From assembly GCA_046346665.1 (NCBI GenBank), contig JAXMHQ010000016.1, forward strand, positions 44,684 to 108,683: a stretch of DNA of 64,000 nucleotides. The letters run 5' to 3'. The DNA is from JAXMHQ01 sp046346665 (GTDB taxonomy: Bacteria; Verrucomicrobiota; Verrucomicrobiia; Limisphaerales; JAXMHQ01). Below, piece after piece: positions 1 through 9,316 of the stretch. The stretch's first letter is position 1. Every line of letters starts with the position of its first letter. Under the pieces are notes generated by a model. It made no database searches and had not been told where the DNA came from. It saw nothing but the letters and a program-made list of their open reading frames with translations. The translations under genes were made by a program, and so were the position numbers.

Positions 1-1522
1 GGCCGATGACGCTCCAGACCTGGACGTCGATTTTGGGTCCGTAGAACGCGGCTTCGTTGGGGACTTCGACGTAATTGATTTTGGAATCGATGAGAACCTG
101 GCGGACCATGTCCTCGGTTTGTTTCCAGAGGGCGGGTTCGTTGACGAATTTCTGGCCGAGCTTGGCGGGGTCGTGCGTGCTGAAGCGCATGACATATTTC
201 TCGATCCCGAAGATCTTGAAATATTTCAGGTACATTTCGTTCACGGCGTTGAACTCGGCGGCGAACTGTTCAGGGGTGCAATAGATGTGCGCGTCGTTCA
301 TGTTGAGCGAGCGGACGCGCATGAGGCCGAAGAGTTCGCCGGACTGCTCGTAGCGGTAGCAGGTGCCGTATTCGGCGAGGCGGAGGGGCAGGTCGCGGTA
401 GCTGCGGGGTTCGGCGGCGAAGATGCGATGGTGATGCGGGCAATTCATCGCCTTGAGGTAATAACGTTCGCCGAGCTTTTCCTGCTGGAGCGTGATGTCG
501 AAGGATTCCTTTTCGAGTTCCTGGATCCGGGACGGGCTGGCGGCGGCGCCGGGGGCCTTGAGCTTGATCAATTCGTCGACGATGACGAATTTGCGCCGGG
601 TGAGTTCCTCGTGTTTGGCGCGTTCCTGTTGTTCCAGGAGGGTCATGGCCGGGAACATGGATTCGGCGTAATACGGCAGGTGGCCGGAGGTGTTGTACAT
701 CTTCTCGCGGGCGAGGTGCGGCGTCTTGACGCGCACATAGCCGGCGTCGAACTCGGTTTCCTTGGCGAGAGTCTCGAGTTCCTCGACCAGCACGGTGCCC
801 CTGGGCAGCCAGAGCGGCATGCCGGGGCCGACGAATTCGGTGTCGATGGCGAACAGCCCCATCTCCTGGCCGATCTTGCGATGATCGCGCTGTTTGGCCT
901 CCTCGATCATCTTGAAATAGGCCTCGAGCTCGGTCTTGTTCTTAAACGCGGTGCCGTAAATGCGCTGGAGCTGCGGGTTCCGTTCGTCGCCCTTGTAATA
1001 CGCGCTGGCGACCGTGGTGAGCTTGAACGCGCCGATGTTGCCGGTGCGCATCACGTGCGGCCCGGCGCAGAGATCAATGAAATCGCCGTTCTTGTAATAG
1101 GTGATCTGTTCGCCTTCGGGAATGGACTCGAGATTGCCGAGCTTGAACTTGCTCGGGTTGCCAGGGCGCTCGGCCAGACCGCCGAGCCGGCCGCTCTGGG
1201 AATCCTGGATCGCCTGCTCGCGTGTGACGACAATTCTTTCGAAAGGATTGTTCGCCTTGATCTCCTTTTTCATCTCCGCCTCGATGGCGGGGAAGTCCTC
1301 GGGCGAAATCCGGTGCTTCAGGTCGACGTCGTAATAGAAACCGTTTTCCACCGGCGGCCCGGCGGCGAACTGGGCGTCGGGCCAGAGGCGCAGAATGGCC
1401 GTGGCCAGGACGTGGGCGCAGGAATGCCGGAGGCGCTCGAGATCGGTCATTTTCGCCCGGTCATCGAGGGTTTTCCGTTCCGGGTTGGGCTGTGCGGGCT
1501 GCGGTTCAATTTTTTCGGACAT
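1..1522 (-). CDS. thrS: Threonine--tRNA ligase, 3' end cut by window edge
   Basis: Charges tRNA-Thr with threonine in the cytoplasm. The frame runs from ATG at 1522 off the left edge (507 codons visible). The N2 editing domain is clear: HSCAHVLA with zinc/editing histidines H33 and H37, and the CAGPH motif further on. The class II catalytic core follows, with MNCPHHHRIF, the motif 2 region RLAEYGTCYRYEQSGELFGL, and GPKID near the edge. Only about 30 residues precede the editing domain, so the usual N-terminal TGS domain of about 60 residues is absent. The anticodon-binding domain lies outside the window. No strong ribosome binding site is seen before the ATG. Family assignment is firm; the missing TGS domain is read directly from the sequence. 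Confidence 0.95.
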   Translation of the reverse strand, partial: MSEKIEPQPAQPNPERKTLDDRAKMTDLERLRHSCAHVLATAILRLWPDAQFAAGPPVENGFYYDVDLKHRISPEDFPAIEAEMKKEIKANNPFERIVVTREQAIQDSQSGRLGGLAERPGNPSKFKLGNLESIPEGEQITYYKNGDFIDLCAGPHVMRTGNIGAFKLTTVASAYYKGDERNPQLQRIYGTAFKNKTELEAYFKMIEEAKQRDHRKIGQEMGLFAIDTEFVGPGMPLWLPRGTVLVEELETLAKETEFDAGYVRVKTPHLAREKMYNTSGHLPYYAESMFPAMTLLEQQERAKHEELTRRKFVIVDELIKLKAPGAAASPSRIQELEKESFDITLQQEKLGERYYLKAMNCPHHHRIFAAEPRSYRDLPLRLAEYGTCYRYEQSGELFGLMRVRSLNMNDAHIYCTPEQFAAEFNAVNEMYLKYFKIFGIEKYVMRFSTHDPAKLGQKFVNEPALWKQTEDMVRQVLIDSKINYVEVPNEAAFYGPKIDVQVWSVIG

Positions 1523-1611
1523 AAATATCGGTTCGCGCGAAGGCCGCGAAGGCGGCGAAGAGCGTTGAAAAGGAGACCCTTCGCTCACTTAGCGTGCTTC
1601 GCGCGACAAAT

Positions 1612-1652
1612 TCACAAACAAAAACGCCTCGAACCGGCGGGGTTGAGGCGTT
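1612..1652 (-). terminator. Rho-independent terminator after the histidine kinase gene
   Basis: Arms 1623-1635 and 1641-1652 (AACGCCTC-g-AACC against GGTTGAGGCGTT) form a 12-bp stem with one bulged base and a 5-base loop. On the minus strand a T-rich run follows (complement of 1612-1624). It lies between the kinase stop (1792) and thrS (1522), so it should end kinase transcription before thrS. Confidence 0.7.
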
Positions 1653-1791
1653 GTGCGTCCGCGGGGTGGCCGCGAACGCTAAAGCGTCGTCGTCATGTCG
1701 GGTCGACCGAACATGGAGCGGAGGCTAGCAAAACGGGCTGCAAAAGCAAATCGAATCCGGAAAGTGTCGGTCCGCAATCTGACGGCTGCGG

Positions 1792-3810
1792 CTACCTCTT
1801 TGCGGCTGCGTCCGCACCAGTCCGGGAAGTGAGCCGGTGAAGGAGCTCGTTGAGTTCGTGGACCCGGGGCGGTTTGCCGACGAGGGCGTCGACGCTGGGG
1901 GCGGATTCCCCGTCTTCCTTCATCATGGTGCCCCAGCCGGTCATCATGATGACGGGAGTAGCGGGGGATTCGGACTTGATGGTGCGGGCGACCTGGTGTC
2001 CGTCGAGGTCGGGCATGCCGAGGTCGGTGATGACGGCTTCGAAAGGCTTGGAACTCTGGCGGGCGCGGCGGAACAATTCGAGGCCTTGTTTGCCGGAAGC
2101 GGCGAGTTCAATTTTATGGTGGCAATGGCCAAGGCAATCGCTGAGGAGTTGGCGCATCTGGGGTTCGTCGTCGATGCAAAGCACGTTGAGCGAACGCCGC
2201 TGCTGGTCGCCGGCGGGCAGCGGGGATGGGGAGGAGACGAGCCGTTCGCGGCAGGGGAACGTGAGGCGGACGCAGGTGCCCTTGCCGGGTGCGCTGTCGA
2301 TTTCGATGGTGCCGTCGTGGCGTTGCATCATGCCGTAGACCATGGCGAGGCCGAGGCCGGTGCCGCCGCGCTGGGCCTTGGTGGAGAAGAAAGGTTCGAG
2401 GCACCGCTGGCGGGTGCGTTCGTCCATGCCGACGCCGTTGTCGCGGACTTCGACCTGCAGGCAGGCTTCGGAGGATTCCGTGTCGCCGTTGCGGCCGCCG
2501 GAGCGGACGAGGGCGCGCGTGGCGAGGGTGATCGTGCCGCCTTGGGGCAGGGCGTCAACGGCGTTGAAAATCAGATTGATGAGGGCTTCCCGAAGGTCGC
2601 TGGGTTCGCTGAGAATGCAGGGGACATCCGGCTGCAGCTCGCGCTGGACCTGGATGGAGATGCCCTGGCGCTGGGAGACGTCGCGCCAGCGGGGGCGGGT
2701 GAGGTCGATCACCTCTTCCATAATCTGGTTGATGCTGACCTTGGTGAGCTGTTCGGTGTCGGAGCGGCGCCGATAGAATTCGCGCATGCGGGCGACGATG
2801 TGGGCGATGTCGTCGCCGGACTTGTTGATGGTCTGCAGGTATTGCCGGGCAGTGTCCTCCGGGAGATTGGGCAGCATGTTCAGGAGGAGTTCCGAGTAGG
2901 CGACGATGGGGGAGAGGGCGTTGTTGACATCGTGGGCGACGCCGCTGGCCATCTGGCCAAGGGCGCGGAGTCGTTCCTGCTGGACGACGACCTGCTGGGT
3001 GCGGCGGAGTTCCTCGTAAGCTTTTTGGACGCCCTCGGTCAGGCGGACCTGGTCGTAGAGGTTGCGGCATTGTTCCTCGGTGGTGATTACCTTGACCTGG
3101 AGGGCTTCTTTTTCGGAGCGGACAGTGGTGATCTCGGCGAGGACCTGTTCGGCGTTGTAGCGGACTTCCTCGAGCACGAGGACGATCATGCTGACGGCGA
3201 TGAAGAGCTGGAGGACGGCGGCAACGAGGAAGCCGGCGCTGTAAAGGTGTTCATAGCCGCGCTGCTGGGTGAACGGGTAACTGACGAGATACAATCCCCA
3301 CAGGAGAAATCCGAGAGACAACATGCCCGCGCCCACGTAGGGCATTTTTTTCCGGAGCCGGTAAAAACAGACCCCCGCGAACAGGCTGCCGAGCCCGACC
3401 AGGATAAACACGGGCATTTGCATCTGGACCGCGTTGGTGAGGATCTGGGGGCTGACGAAGGTCCAGGTGAGGAGGAACAGCATGAACAAACCGAACAAAC
3501 TTTGCCGGACGGCAAGGCCGAGGAACCGGAGGCTGCCCCAGAGCAGAAAGACGGCTGAGATGGCGACGCACCATTGCTTCAGGATGAACGTGAAATGGCC
3601 GGGGCCTGCGTTGGAGACCGTGAGACTCAGCGTGAGCCACAGGGCATAAAAGAGCCAGGCCGCCGTCCACACGGTGAAATATTCCCGCTTGGTGTAGCGG
3701 TTCAGGTAATAGAACAGCCCGACCAGCACCCAGACGCTCAAGAGCGAAACGATGAGTGTCGCATGCAGGTACTGGCTCGAAAAATCGAGGGAAATACCTT
3801 CAAATTTCAT
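1792..3810 (-). CDS. Membrane-bound hybrid histidine kinase with C-terminal receiver
   Basis: Probable sensor kinase. The first 225 or so residues hold about seven hydrophobic segments with short loops, then a coiled-coil stretch. The HisKA phosphoacceptor region is ASGVAHDVNNALSP (H about residue 293 when counted from ATG 3810), of the HDxNN type. The HATPase domain carries NAVDALPQGG, DNGVGM and GGTGLGL motifs. A receiver domain ends the protein, with VLCIDDEP, the phosphoacceptor region VITDLGMPDLDG and a VIMMTGWG segment. A GTG at 3849 would add 13 residues and has no clearly better signal; I prefer the ATG at 3810, which starts close to the first membrane helix. No cognate output regulator is adjacent, so the signal and target are unknown. 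Confidence 0.85.
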   Translation of the reverse strand: MKFEGISLDFSSQYLHATLIVSLLSVWVLVGLFYYLNRYTKREYFTVWTAAWLFYALWLTLSLTVSNAGPGHFTFILKQWCVAISAVFLLWGSLRFLGLAVRQSLFGLFMLFLLTWTFVSPQILTNAVQMQMPVFILVGLGSLFAGVCFYRLRKKMPYVGAGMLSLGFLLWGLYLVSYPFTQQRGYEHLYSAGFLVAAVLQLFIAVSMIVLVLEEVRYNAEQVLAEITTVRSEKEALQVKVITTEEQCRNLYDQVRLTEGVQKAYEELRRTQQVVVQQERLRALGQMASGVAHDVNNALSPIVAYSELLLNMLPNLPEDTARQYLQTINKSGDDIAHIVARMREFYRRRSDTEQLTKVSINQIMEEVIDLTRPRWRDVSQRQGISIQVQRELQPDVPCILSEPSDLREALINLIFNAVDALPQGGTITLATRALVRSGGRNGDTESSEACLQVEVRDNGVGMDERTRQRCLEPFFSTKAQRGGTGLGLAMVYGMMQRHDGTIEIDSAPGKGTCVRLTFPCRERLVSSPSPLPAGDQQRRSLNVLCIDDEPQMRQLLSDCLGHCHHKIELAASGKQGLELFRRARQSSKPFEAVITDLGMPDLDGHQVARTIKSESPATPVIMMTGWGTMMKEDGESAPSVDALVGKPPRVHELNELLHRLTSRTGADAAAKR

Positions 3811-3959
3811 AGTAAACACGCTGTCCAACCGAGTTCGATCAACCTCCACGTAGCATTCCCCGCGCCAACCGTGCAGACTTTAGGAGTCCGATGGTGGCCC
3901 GGGGTCCCGGGGTCAACTTTGTGGTTCAGATCGGGGGCGGGGGCGGGTTAGGATGCGTC

Positions 3960-5714
3960 ATGGACAACCAGCAAGTGGCCCAGGTCCTGACTGGAATTGG
4001 GACGTACCTGGAATTGAAGGGGGAAAATCCTTTCAAGACCCGGGCATACCAGAACGCGGCCCGGATCATCGAAACCCTCCACGAGCCGATCGCAAATGTG
4101 GCGGCGGAAGACCGGTTGCGGGAGATCGATGGCATCGGCGAAGCCATTGCCTTGAAAATCGCCGAGCTGGTCCGGACCGGCCGGCTGGAGTATTTCGAGA
4201 AGCTCAAGGAATCCGTCCCGGCGGGCCTGTTGGAGATGCTCGAGATCCCCGGGCTGGGCCCGAAGAAAATCACGGTCCTGCACCAGCAGCTCGGGGTGGA
4301 TTCGGTCGAGAAACTGGAGCGCGCTTGCAAGGACGGGAGCGTGGCCGCGCTGGACCGGTTTGGGGAGAAAACGCAGGCGCGAATCCTGGAGGGCATCGAG
4401 CGACGGCGGAGTTACGCCACACGCCACCTGCTCAGCGAAGCATGGCTCGTGGGCCAAGAGCTGCTGGATTCGCTCCGGCTCCACCCGGACGTCCTGCGCT
4501 GCAGCACCGCGGGAAGCCTGCGCCGCTGCCGCGAAGTGATCGGCGATGTCGACCTGCTCGCATCCTCGCAGCGTCCAAATGAGGTGCTCGAGTATTTCGT
4601 CACGCTTCCCGAAGTCAAATCCGTGCTCGCCCGCGGCGACACCAAGGCCAGCGTGGTGCTCAAGGACGGCTTGCAGGCGGATTTGCGGGTGGTGTCCGAC
4701 ACCGAGTTTGCCTCCGCCCTGATGTATTTCACCGGCAGCAAGGATCACAACATCGTCATGCGCCAGCGCGCCATCGAACGAGGCCTGCGGTTGAATGAAT
4801 ATGGACTCTTCCGGTCCGCCGAGGAAACCCGCGATCCGAAACTGCGGATAGAGTGCCGGACCGAGGAGGACATTTTCCGCGAGCTGGGACTGAACGAAAT
4901 CCCGGCGGAACTGCGGGAGAACAGCGGGGAATTCGATCTGGCGGAAAAGGAGCCGCTGCCGCGCCTGGTGGAATGGAGCGATTTGCGGGGCTCCTTGCAC
5001 AATCATTCCACCTGGAGCGACGGACGCCAGGCGCCGGAGCAGATCGCCCGGGCGATGTCGGAGCTGGGCCTCTCGTACTGGGCGGTGACGGATCATTCGC
5101 GGTCATCGGTGCAGGCAAACGGCCTGACGCCCGAGCGCGTGCGGCAGCAGATCCGCGAAGTGGCGGCGATCAACCGGCGGCTGGCGGATGAAGGATTGGT
5201 GTTCCGGCTGCTGACCGGTTGCGAGGTGGACATTCTGGCGGGTGGCAAGCTGGATTTTCCGGACGATTTGCTGGCCGAACTCGACGTGGTGGTGGCGAGC
5301 ATTCACCGGCGCCTGGCGGAAACGGAAGCCGAGACCACCCGCCGCCTGATTCGCGCGGCGGAAAACCCGAATGTTCACATGCTGGGCCACCTGACCGGCC
5401 GCCTGCTCCTGGAGCGGGAACCCTACCCCGTGGACATCCCGGCGGTGATCGAGGCGTGCGCGGCGACGGGGACCTGGATCGAGCTGAACGCCACGCCGGA
5501 GCGCCTGGACATGGACTGGCGCTGGTGGCCGCGCGCCGCGGAACGCGGAGTGAAGTGCGTGATCAACTGCGACGCGCACCGGTTCGAGCACGCCGGCTAC
5601 CTGCGCCTCGGCGCCGGCATCGCCCGCAAAGGCCGGCTGCAGAAAAGCGACGTGATCAACACCCTGCCCCTCGAAAAGTTGAACCCGGCCCTGCAATCGA
5701 AACGATGCCGATAG
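3960..5714 (+). CDS. polX: DNA polymerase/3'-5' exonuclease PolX
   Basis: Family X DNA polymerase fused to a PHP-type nuclease, used for gap filling in base excision repair. From ATG 3960 the protein has 584 residues, typical for bacterial PolX. It starts with a helix-hairpin-helix 8-kDa-like domain (residues 1 to about 90) and a second HhH region (EIPGLGPKK). The polymerase palm has GSLRRCREVIGDVDLL, which contains two metal aspartates, and LQADLRVV with the third. The PHP domain fills the last 250 residues: HNHSTWSDG, VTDHS, GCEVDI, ASIHRR, HLTGR and INCDAHR. An upstream in-frame ATG at 3891 would add a low-complexity leader; AGGA lies about 10 bases before 3960, which supports the chosen start. 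Confidence 0.93.
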   Translation: MDNQQVAQVLTGIGTYLELKGENPFKTRAYQNAARIIETLHEPIANVAAEDRLREIDGIGEAIALKIAELVRTGRLEYFEKLKESVPAGLLEMLEIPGLGPKKITVLHQQLGVDSVEKLERACKDGSVAALDRFGEKTQARILEGIERRRSYATRHLLSEAWLVGQELLDSLRLHPDVLRCSTAGSLRRCREVIGDVDLLASSQRPNEVLEYFVTLPEVKSVLARGDTKASVVLKDGLQADLRVVSDTEFASALMYFTGSKDHNIVMRQRAIERGLRLNEYGLFRSAEETRDPKLRIECRTEEDIFRELGLNEIPAELRENSGEFDLAEKEPLPRLVEWSDLRGSLHNHSTWSDGRQAPEQIARAMSELGLSYWAVTDHSRSSVQANGLTPERVRQQIREVAAINRRLADEGLVFRLLTGCEVDILAGGKLDFPDDLLAELDVVVASIHRRLAETEAETTRRLIRAAENPNVHMLGHLTGRLLLEREPYPVDIPAVIEACAATGTWIELNATPERLDMDWRWWPRAAERGVKCVINCDAHRFEHAGYLRLGAGIARKGRLQKSDVINTLPLEKLNPALQSKRCR

Positions 5715-5753
5715 CAATCAGTTCCAGCCCTTCGCCCCATCCCCCGACCAAAG

Positions 5754-5810
5754 ATTCACAATTATAGGACTGACCCCTTTCGCAAAGGGGTCAGTCCTAT
5801 AATTGTGAAT
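5754..5810. repeat. 57-bp perfect palindrome
   Basis: Two 27-base arms (5754-5780 and 5784-5810) are exact reverse complements around the 3-base centre CGC. The inner part contains GACCCCTTT/AAAGGGGTC and the outer part AATTATAGGACTG. It lies between polX and nth, 40 bases after the polX stop. It could act as a bidirectional terminator hairpin but lacks a T run, so a REP-like mobile palindrome is as likely. No second copy was seen in this window. Confidence 0.85.
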
Positions 5811-5865
5811 GCGGGAGGGTGCGGTCGGTCTTGAGTCGCTGGATGCGGATGCGCTAAGGTGCGGC

Positions 5866-6534
5866 ATGCCTCGTGAATCCAGTGAAGCCAGGGTGGAGCG
5901 CGTGGGGCGGATTGTGGCCGGGTTGCGCCGGGCCTACCCGGATGCGCATTGCGAGCTGGTGCACGGGGATCCGCTGCAACTGCTGATCGCGACCATCCTG
6001 TCGGCCCAATGCACGGACAAGCGCGTGAACCTGGTCACGCCGGGGCTGTTCCGCAATGCCCGGTCCGCGGCCGATTTTGCGGAGGCGGACCCGGCCGAGC
6101 TGGAGCGGGAGATTCAGTCCACCGGCTTTTTCCGGAACAAGGCGCGCAACATCCGGGCGTGCTGCCGGGCGCTGGTGGAGCGGCACGGAGGCCGGGTGCC
6201 GGACAACATGGAAGCGTTGATTGAATTGGGTGGTGTCGGGCGCAAGACCGCCAACGTGGTTCTGGGAAATGCCTTCGGCATCCAGGCCGGCATCGTGGTG
6301 GACACCCACGTCGGCCGGCTGTCGCTCCGGCTCGGGCTGACGCGGTCCAAGGATCCCGTCCGGGTGGAGCGGGACCTGGTGAAAGTGGTGCCGCGGGCGG
6401 AGTGGACGGATTTCAGTCATTTGCTGATATTTCACGGGCGGCGCCGGTGCATGGCGCGGAACCCGGATTGCGGGCGTTGCGAGATTCAGTCGATGTGTCC
6501 GCGGATCGGCGTTGTGGGGAAAGGCGGGGCGTGA
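5866..6534 (+). CDS. nth: Endonuclease III (DNA glycosylase/AP lyase)
   Basis: Removes oxidised pyrimidines and nicks abasic sites. The protein has 222 residues (E. coli Nth has 211). The HhH motif is LGGVGRKTANVVLG with catalytic Lys127; the catalytic Asp146 lies in VVDTHVGR. The C-terminal 4Fe-4S cluster ligands are C195, C202, C205 and C211 in the canonical C-x6-C-x2-C-x5-C spacing. ATG 5866 is preceded by AAGGTG at good spacing; an ATG at 5809 in the same frame would lie inside the palindrome and is unlikely. The last bases overlap the start of the ligase gene (GTGA), so the two are translationally coupled. Confidence 0.95.
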   Translation: MPRESSEARVERVGRIVAGLRRAYPDAHCELVHGDPLQLLIATILSAQCTDKRVNLVTPGLFRNARSAADFAEADPAELEREIQSTGFFRNKARNIRACCRALVERHGGRVPDNMEALIELGGVGRKTANVVLGNAFGIQAGIVVDTHVGRLSLRLGLTRSKDPVRVERDLVKVVPRAEWTDFSHLLIFHGRRRCMARNPDCGRCEIQSMCPRIGVVGKGGA

Positions 6535-7217
6535 GCGAGGCCTGGGATTTTCTCGACCAGGGGGAGGCGGGTGCCGCGTTCAACATGGCGCTGGACGAGG
6601 CGCTCCTGGAAACCGCGGCTGGGCGGGGCCGGCCGGTGCTGCGGTTTTACGGATGGTCGGAGCGTGCGGCCAGCTTCGGATATTTTCAGAAGCACGCGGA
6701 GATTGAATCACTGACGGCACTGCGGCCGCTGGTGCGGCGTCCGACGGGCGGCGGGCTGGTGCCGCACGATGCCGACTGGACCTACAGCCTGGCATTTCCG
6801 CCGTCGCACGACTGGTATGCGTGCCGGGCGTCCGAGAGTTATGAGCGTGTTCACGAATGGATCCGGGATGCTTTCGGGGTGATGGGGGTCCAGGCCGAGC
6901 TGGCGCCGTGCTGTCGAAAGACGGCGCCGGGCCAATGTTTCGCAGGGTATGAGAAGTTTGACGTTCTGTGGCAGGGCCGGAAGATTGCGGGCGCGGCGCA
7001 GCGCCGGACCCGGGCGGGGTTGTTGATCCAGGGATCGGTGCAGCCGCCGGGGGGCGCGGGCGCCCGGGCTGCGTGGCAAATGGCCATGCTTGAGGTCGCC
7101 CGGCGGGACTGGCGGGTTGAATGGGTGGAACTTCCGGCGGGCCCGGCGCTCCGCGATCACGCCGGACGGCTTGAGCGGATGAAATTCGGGACGGAGGCTT
7201 ACAATCGGAAGCGCTAA
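6531..7217 (+). CDS. Lipoate--protein ligase / octanoyltransferase family protein (LplA/LipM-like)
   Basis: Belongs to the BPL/LplA/LipB fold that attaches lipoyl or octanoyl groups to carrier proteins. Visible motifs are RRPTGGGLVPHD (the RRxxGGGxxxH signature), the GRKIAGAAQRR segment with the conserved Lys151, and QCF with Cys136 at the position of the acyl-thioester cysteine of LipM-type octanoyltransferases. Length 228 residues. The start is GTG 6531, overlapping the nth stop by four bases, which fits an operon. Whether it is a ligase using ATP or a LipM-type transferase cannot be decided from the sequence; the cysteine favours LipM but ligases can carry one there too. C-terminal accessory domain of LplA is missing. 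Confidence 0.8.
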   Translation: MSEAWDFLDQGEAGAAFNMALDEALLETAAGRGRPVLRFYGWSERAASFGYFQKHAEIESLTALRPLVRRPTGGGLVPHDADWTYSLAFPPSHDWYACRASESYERVHEWIRDAFGVMGVQAELAPCCRKTAPGQCFAGYEKFDVLWQGRKIAGAAQRRTRAGLLIQGSVQPPGGAGARAAWQMAMLEVARRDWRVEWVELPAGPALRDHAGRLERMKFGTEAYNRKR

Positions 7218-7291
7218 GATCGGGGTTTACAGCGCGGCGGGGTTTGATCATTCTGTAGACAGTTAGGCAATTCTTCCGGGGGATTCGATCT

Positions 7292-9091
7292 ATGGGAAAC
7301 ATTCGGGGCGTTCGTGTTTGGGTGGCGGCCTTTCTTTCAGCCGCCGGGATTTCCGTCAAAGGCCAGGTGCTGCTCAGCGGGGGTGTGTACCAGCAGGATT
7401 TCAACACGCTGCCGGCGGCGGGGGCGGGAGCCTGGGTGAACAACGCGACGTTGCAGGGCTGGTATGTGTCGCGCAGTGCGTCGCCGGGGATCGTGACGAA
7501 CCTGGCCGCCTCGAACGGGAACGGCACCACGGGCGGGTTGTTCAGCTTCGGCGACCCGGGCTCGTCGGATCGCGCGCTGGGCACGCTCGCTTCGGGCGGG
7601 ACGGGGCGGATGGCTTTTGGTGTTCGATTGCTGAACGACACGGGGACGGCCCTGTCCGGCTTCACGATTTCGCTGGCCGGGGAGCAATGGCGGTCGGGAT
7701 CCACGAATGCGCAGCGGCTGCTCTGCGCATTCCGGCTGGGCTCCGGCCTGACGAATGCGGATGCGGCGGGCGACCTGGATTGGACGTCGGAACCGGCGCT
7801 GGACGTGGAGGCCCCGGTTCGGACGGGGGCCGGTGTCCTGCCGGGGAACGACGCGGCCTGCCGGGTGGCGCTGGGGCCGGTGGCGCTCGCCGGGGTGGTG
7901 TTGCCGCCGGGGCAGGAGTTGTTTTTGCGTTGGGAGGATGCGGATGACGCCGGTTACGACGATGCGCTGGCGCTGGACGATTTTGCAGTGGAGTTTGGTG
8001 TGGCGGATGCGCGGCCGCCGGTCCCGGAGGCGGGCGCGATTTCGCTGCTGACGTATAACACGCATGGGAACCAGGTGGAGGATTGGAGCACCAACGCGTG
8101 GCAGGTGCGGGCGATCGGGAGGCAGTTGCAGGCGCTCCGGCCGGACCTCGTCACGCTGAACGAGATTCCCGAGACCAACACGTGGCAAATGCCTAATTGG
8201 AGCAAGGCCTTTCTGCCGGGTTATTTCCTGGCCACCAATTCCGAGGGGGACGGTTACATCCGCAACGTGATCGCCAGCCGGTTCCCGATCGCCGCGTCGC
8301 GGAGCTGGCTTCATGGCGCGGACCTGGGGCCGTTCGGCGCCATCAACGCCACATTCAAACGCGACCTGTTCGAGGCGGAAATCCTGCCGCCGGGATTTCC
8401 GGTTCCGCTGCACGTGTTTTGTGTTCACTTGAAATCCGGCCAGGAAACCGGCGACAGCCTGCATCGGTCGGCCGAGGCCGCCGCGGTTTCCGATTTTTTT
8501 GCCCGATGTTTCCTCCCGGCGCACCCCTTCGAACCTTACGTGTTGAGCGGTGATTTCAATGAGGACATCGCCCGCGCGCCTGCCAGCGATCCCGCGTCGA
8601 TCCGGAAAATCATCGGCCCCGGCACGGGCCTGCAGCTGCTGAATCCGCTCAACGCGGTTACCGGGTCCGAGCTGACATTCTCGATCCAGGCGGATGCTTT
8701 GACCAGGCGTTACGATTACATTTTTCCGTGTTTATCGTTGTGTGCGGGGCTGCAGGGGTGCGGGGTGATTCGGAGCGATCTGTTGGAGTCGCCGCCGTAT
8801 CCGATGCGGACGAACGACGACCGGTGGGCGTCGGATCATTTGCCGGTGATGGCGGTGTTTGGGAATCCGTTCCTGGTGCCGGTGCGATTCGAGAGTGTGG
8901 GGCGGACCGGTTCGGTGGTGACGCTGTCGTGGCGATCCGTGCCGGGGCTGGGTTACCGGGTGGAGCGTTCGGTGGATCTGGCGCAATGGAATGTTTGTTC
9001 GGAGCAGGCGGCTGCCAGCGGGGTTTCTGTCCTGGTGCAGAGCAACGTGCCGGATGCGGCGTGCTTCTACCGGCTTTTGCGGTCGCCTTGA
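7292..9091 (+). CDS. Secreted endonuclease/exonuclease/phosphatase-family protein
   Basis: Predicted exported protein of 599 residues. An N-terminal signal-like segment (residues 5-25) is followed by a beta-rich domain of about 220 residues (QQDFNTLP start, ending DDFAVEFG), as often found ahead of secreted EEP nucleases. The EEP domain spans about residues 250-530: LLTYNTHGN, TLNEIPE (metal Glu), FCVHLKS, VLSGDFNED and SDHLPVMAVF, which together give the expected catalytic Asn, Asp and His residues. The last 65 residues form the beta module seen in several secreted proteins here (LSWRSVPGLGYRVERSVDL, ending FYRLL). A GGGGGA lies nine bases before ATG. Likely role is extracellular nucleic acid or phosphodiester hydrolysis for nutrient gain; substrate is inferred only. 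Confidence 0.82.
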   Translation: MGNIRGVRVWVAAFLSAAGISVKGQVLLSGGVYQQDFNTLPAAGAGAWVNNATLQGWYVSRSASPGIVTNLAASNGNGTTGGLFSFGDPGSSDRALGTLASGGTGRMAFGVRLLNDTGTALSGFTISLAGEQWRSGSTNAQRLLCAFRLGSGLTNADAAGDLDWTSEPALDVEAPVRTGAGVLPGNDAACRVALGPVALAGVVLPPGQELFLRWEDADDAGYDDALALDDFAVEFGVADARPPVPEAGAISLLTYNTHGNQVEDWSTNAWQVRAIGRQLQALRPDLVTLNEIPETNTWQMPNWSKAFLPGYFLATNSEGDGYIRNVIASRFPIAASRSWLHGADLGPFGAINATFKRDLFEAEILPPGFPVPLHVFCVHLKSGQETGDSLHRSAEAAAVSDFFARCFLPAHPFEPYVLSGDFNEDIARAPASDPASIRKIIGPGTGLQLLNPLNAVTGSELTFSIQADALTRRYDYIFPCLSLCAGLQGCGVIRSDLLESPPYPMRTNDDRWASDHLPVMAVFGNPFLVPVRFESVGRTGSVVTLSWRSVPGLGYRVERSVDLAQWNVCSEQAAASGVSVLVQSNVPDAACFYRLLRSP

Positions 9092-9316
9092 CGGGGCGCA
9101 GTTTTGCCGGCGCCGGCATTTGCCAATTTCCTGCGGCCGATCCTTCGGAGACAGCCGCGCTCCTGGCTTGCGCGTTGATCGAACCCAGACTGCGGGCTTG
9201 TGAAGGGCAGGCCGCGGTGAATATCCTCGTACGGCGCGTCGTCCATTTTGATTCATTGATTTCGACGACATGCCGCGCCGGATCGAATTGGGTAAGCTGC
9301 ACACCTTGCGAATTGG

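Noticed and set aside
1523..1791. T-box or other riboswitch in the thrS leader
   Set aside because: No T-box sequence or specifier-loop structure was found; the only clear structure is the kinase terminator.
119..1840. Long plus-strand frame of 573 codons opposite thrS
   Set aside because: It is antisense to an intact threonyl-tRNA synthetase and its translation is low-complexity with no recognisable domain.
1837..3558. Long plus-strand frame opposite the hybrid histidine kinase
   Set aside because: It is the mirror of clear kinase and receiver motifs on the minus strand; high GC keeps the antisense frame open.
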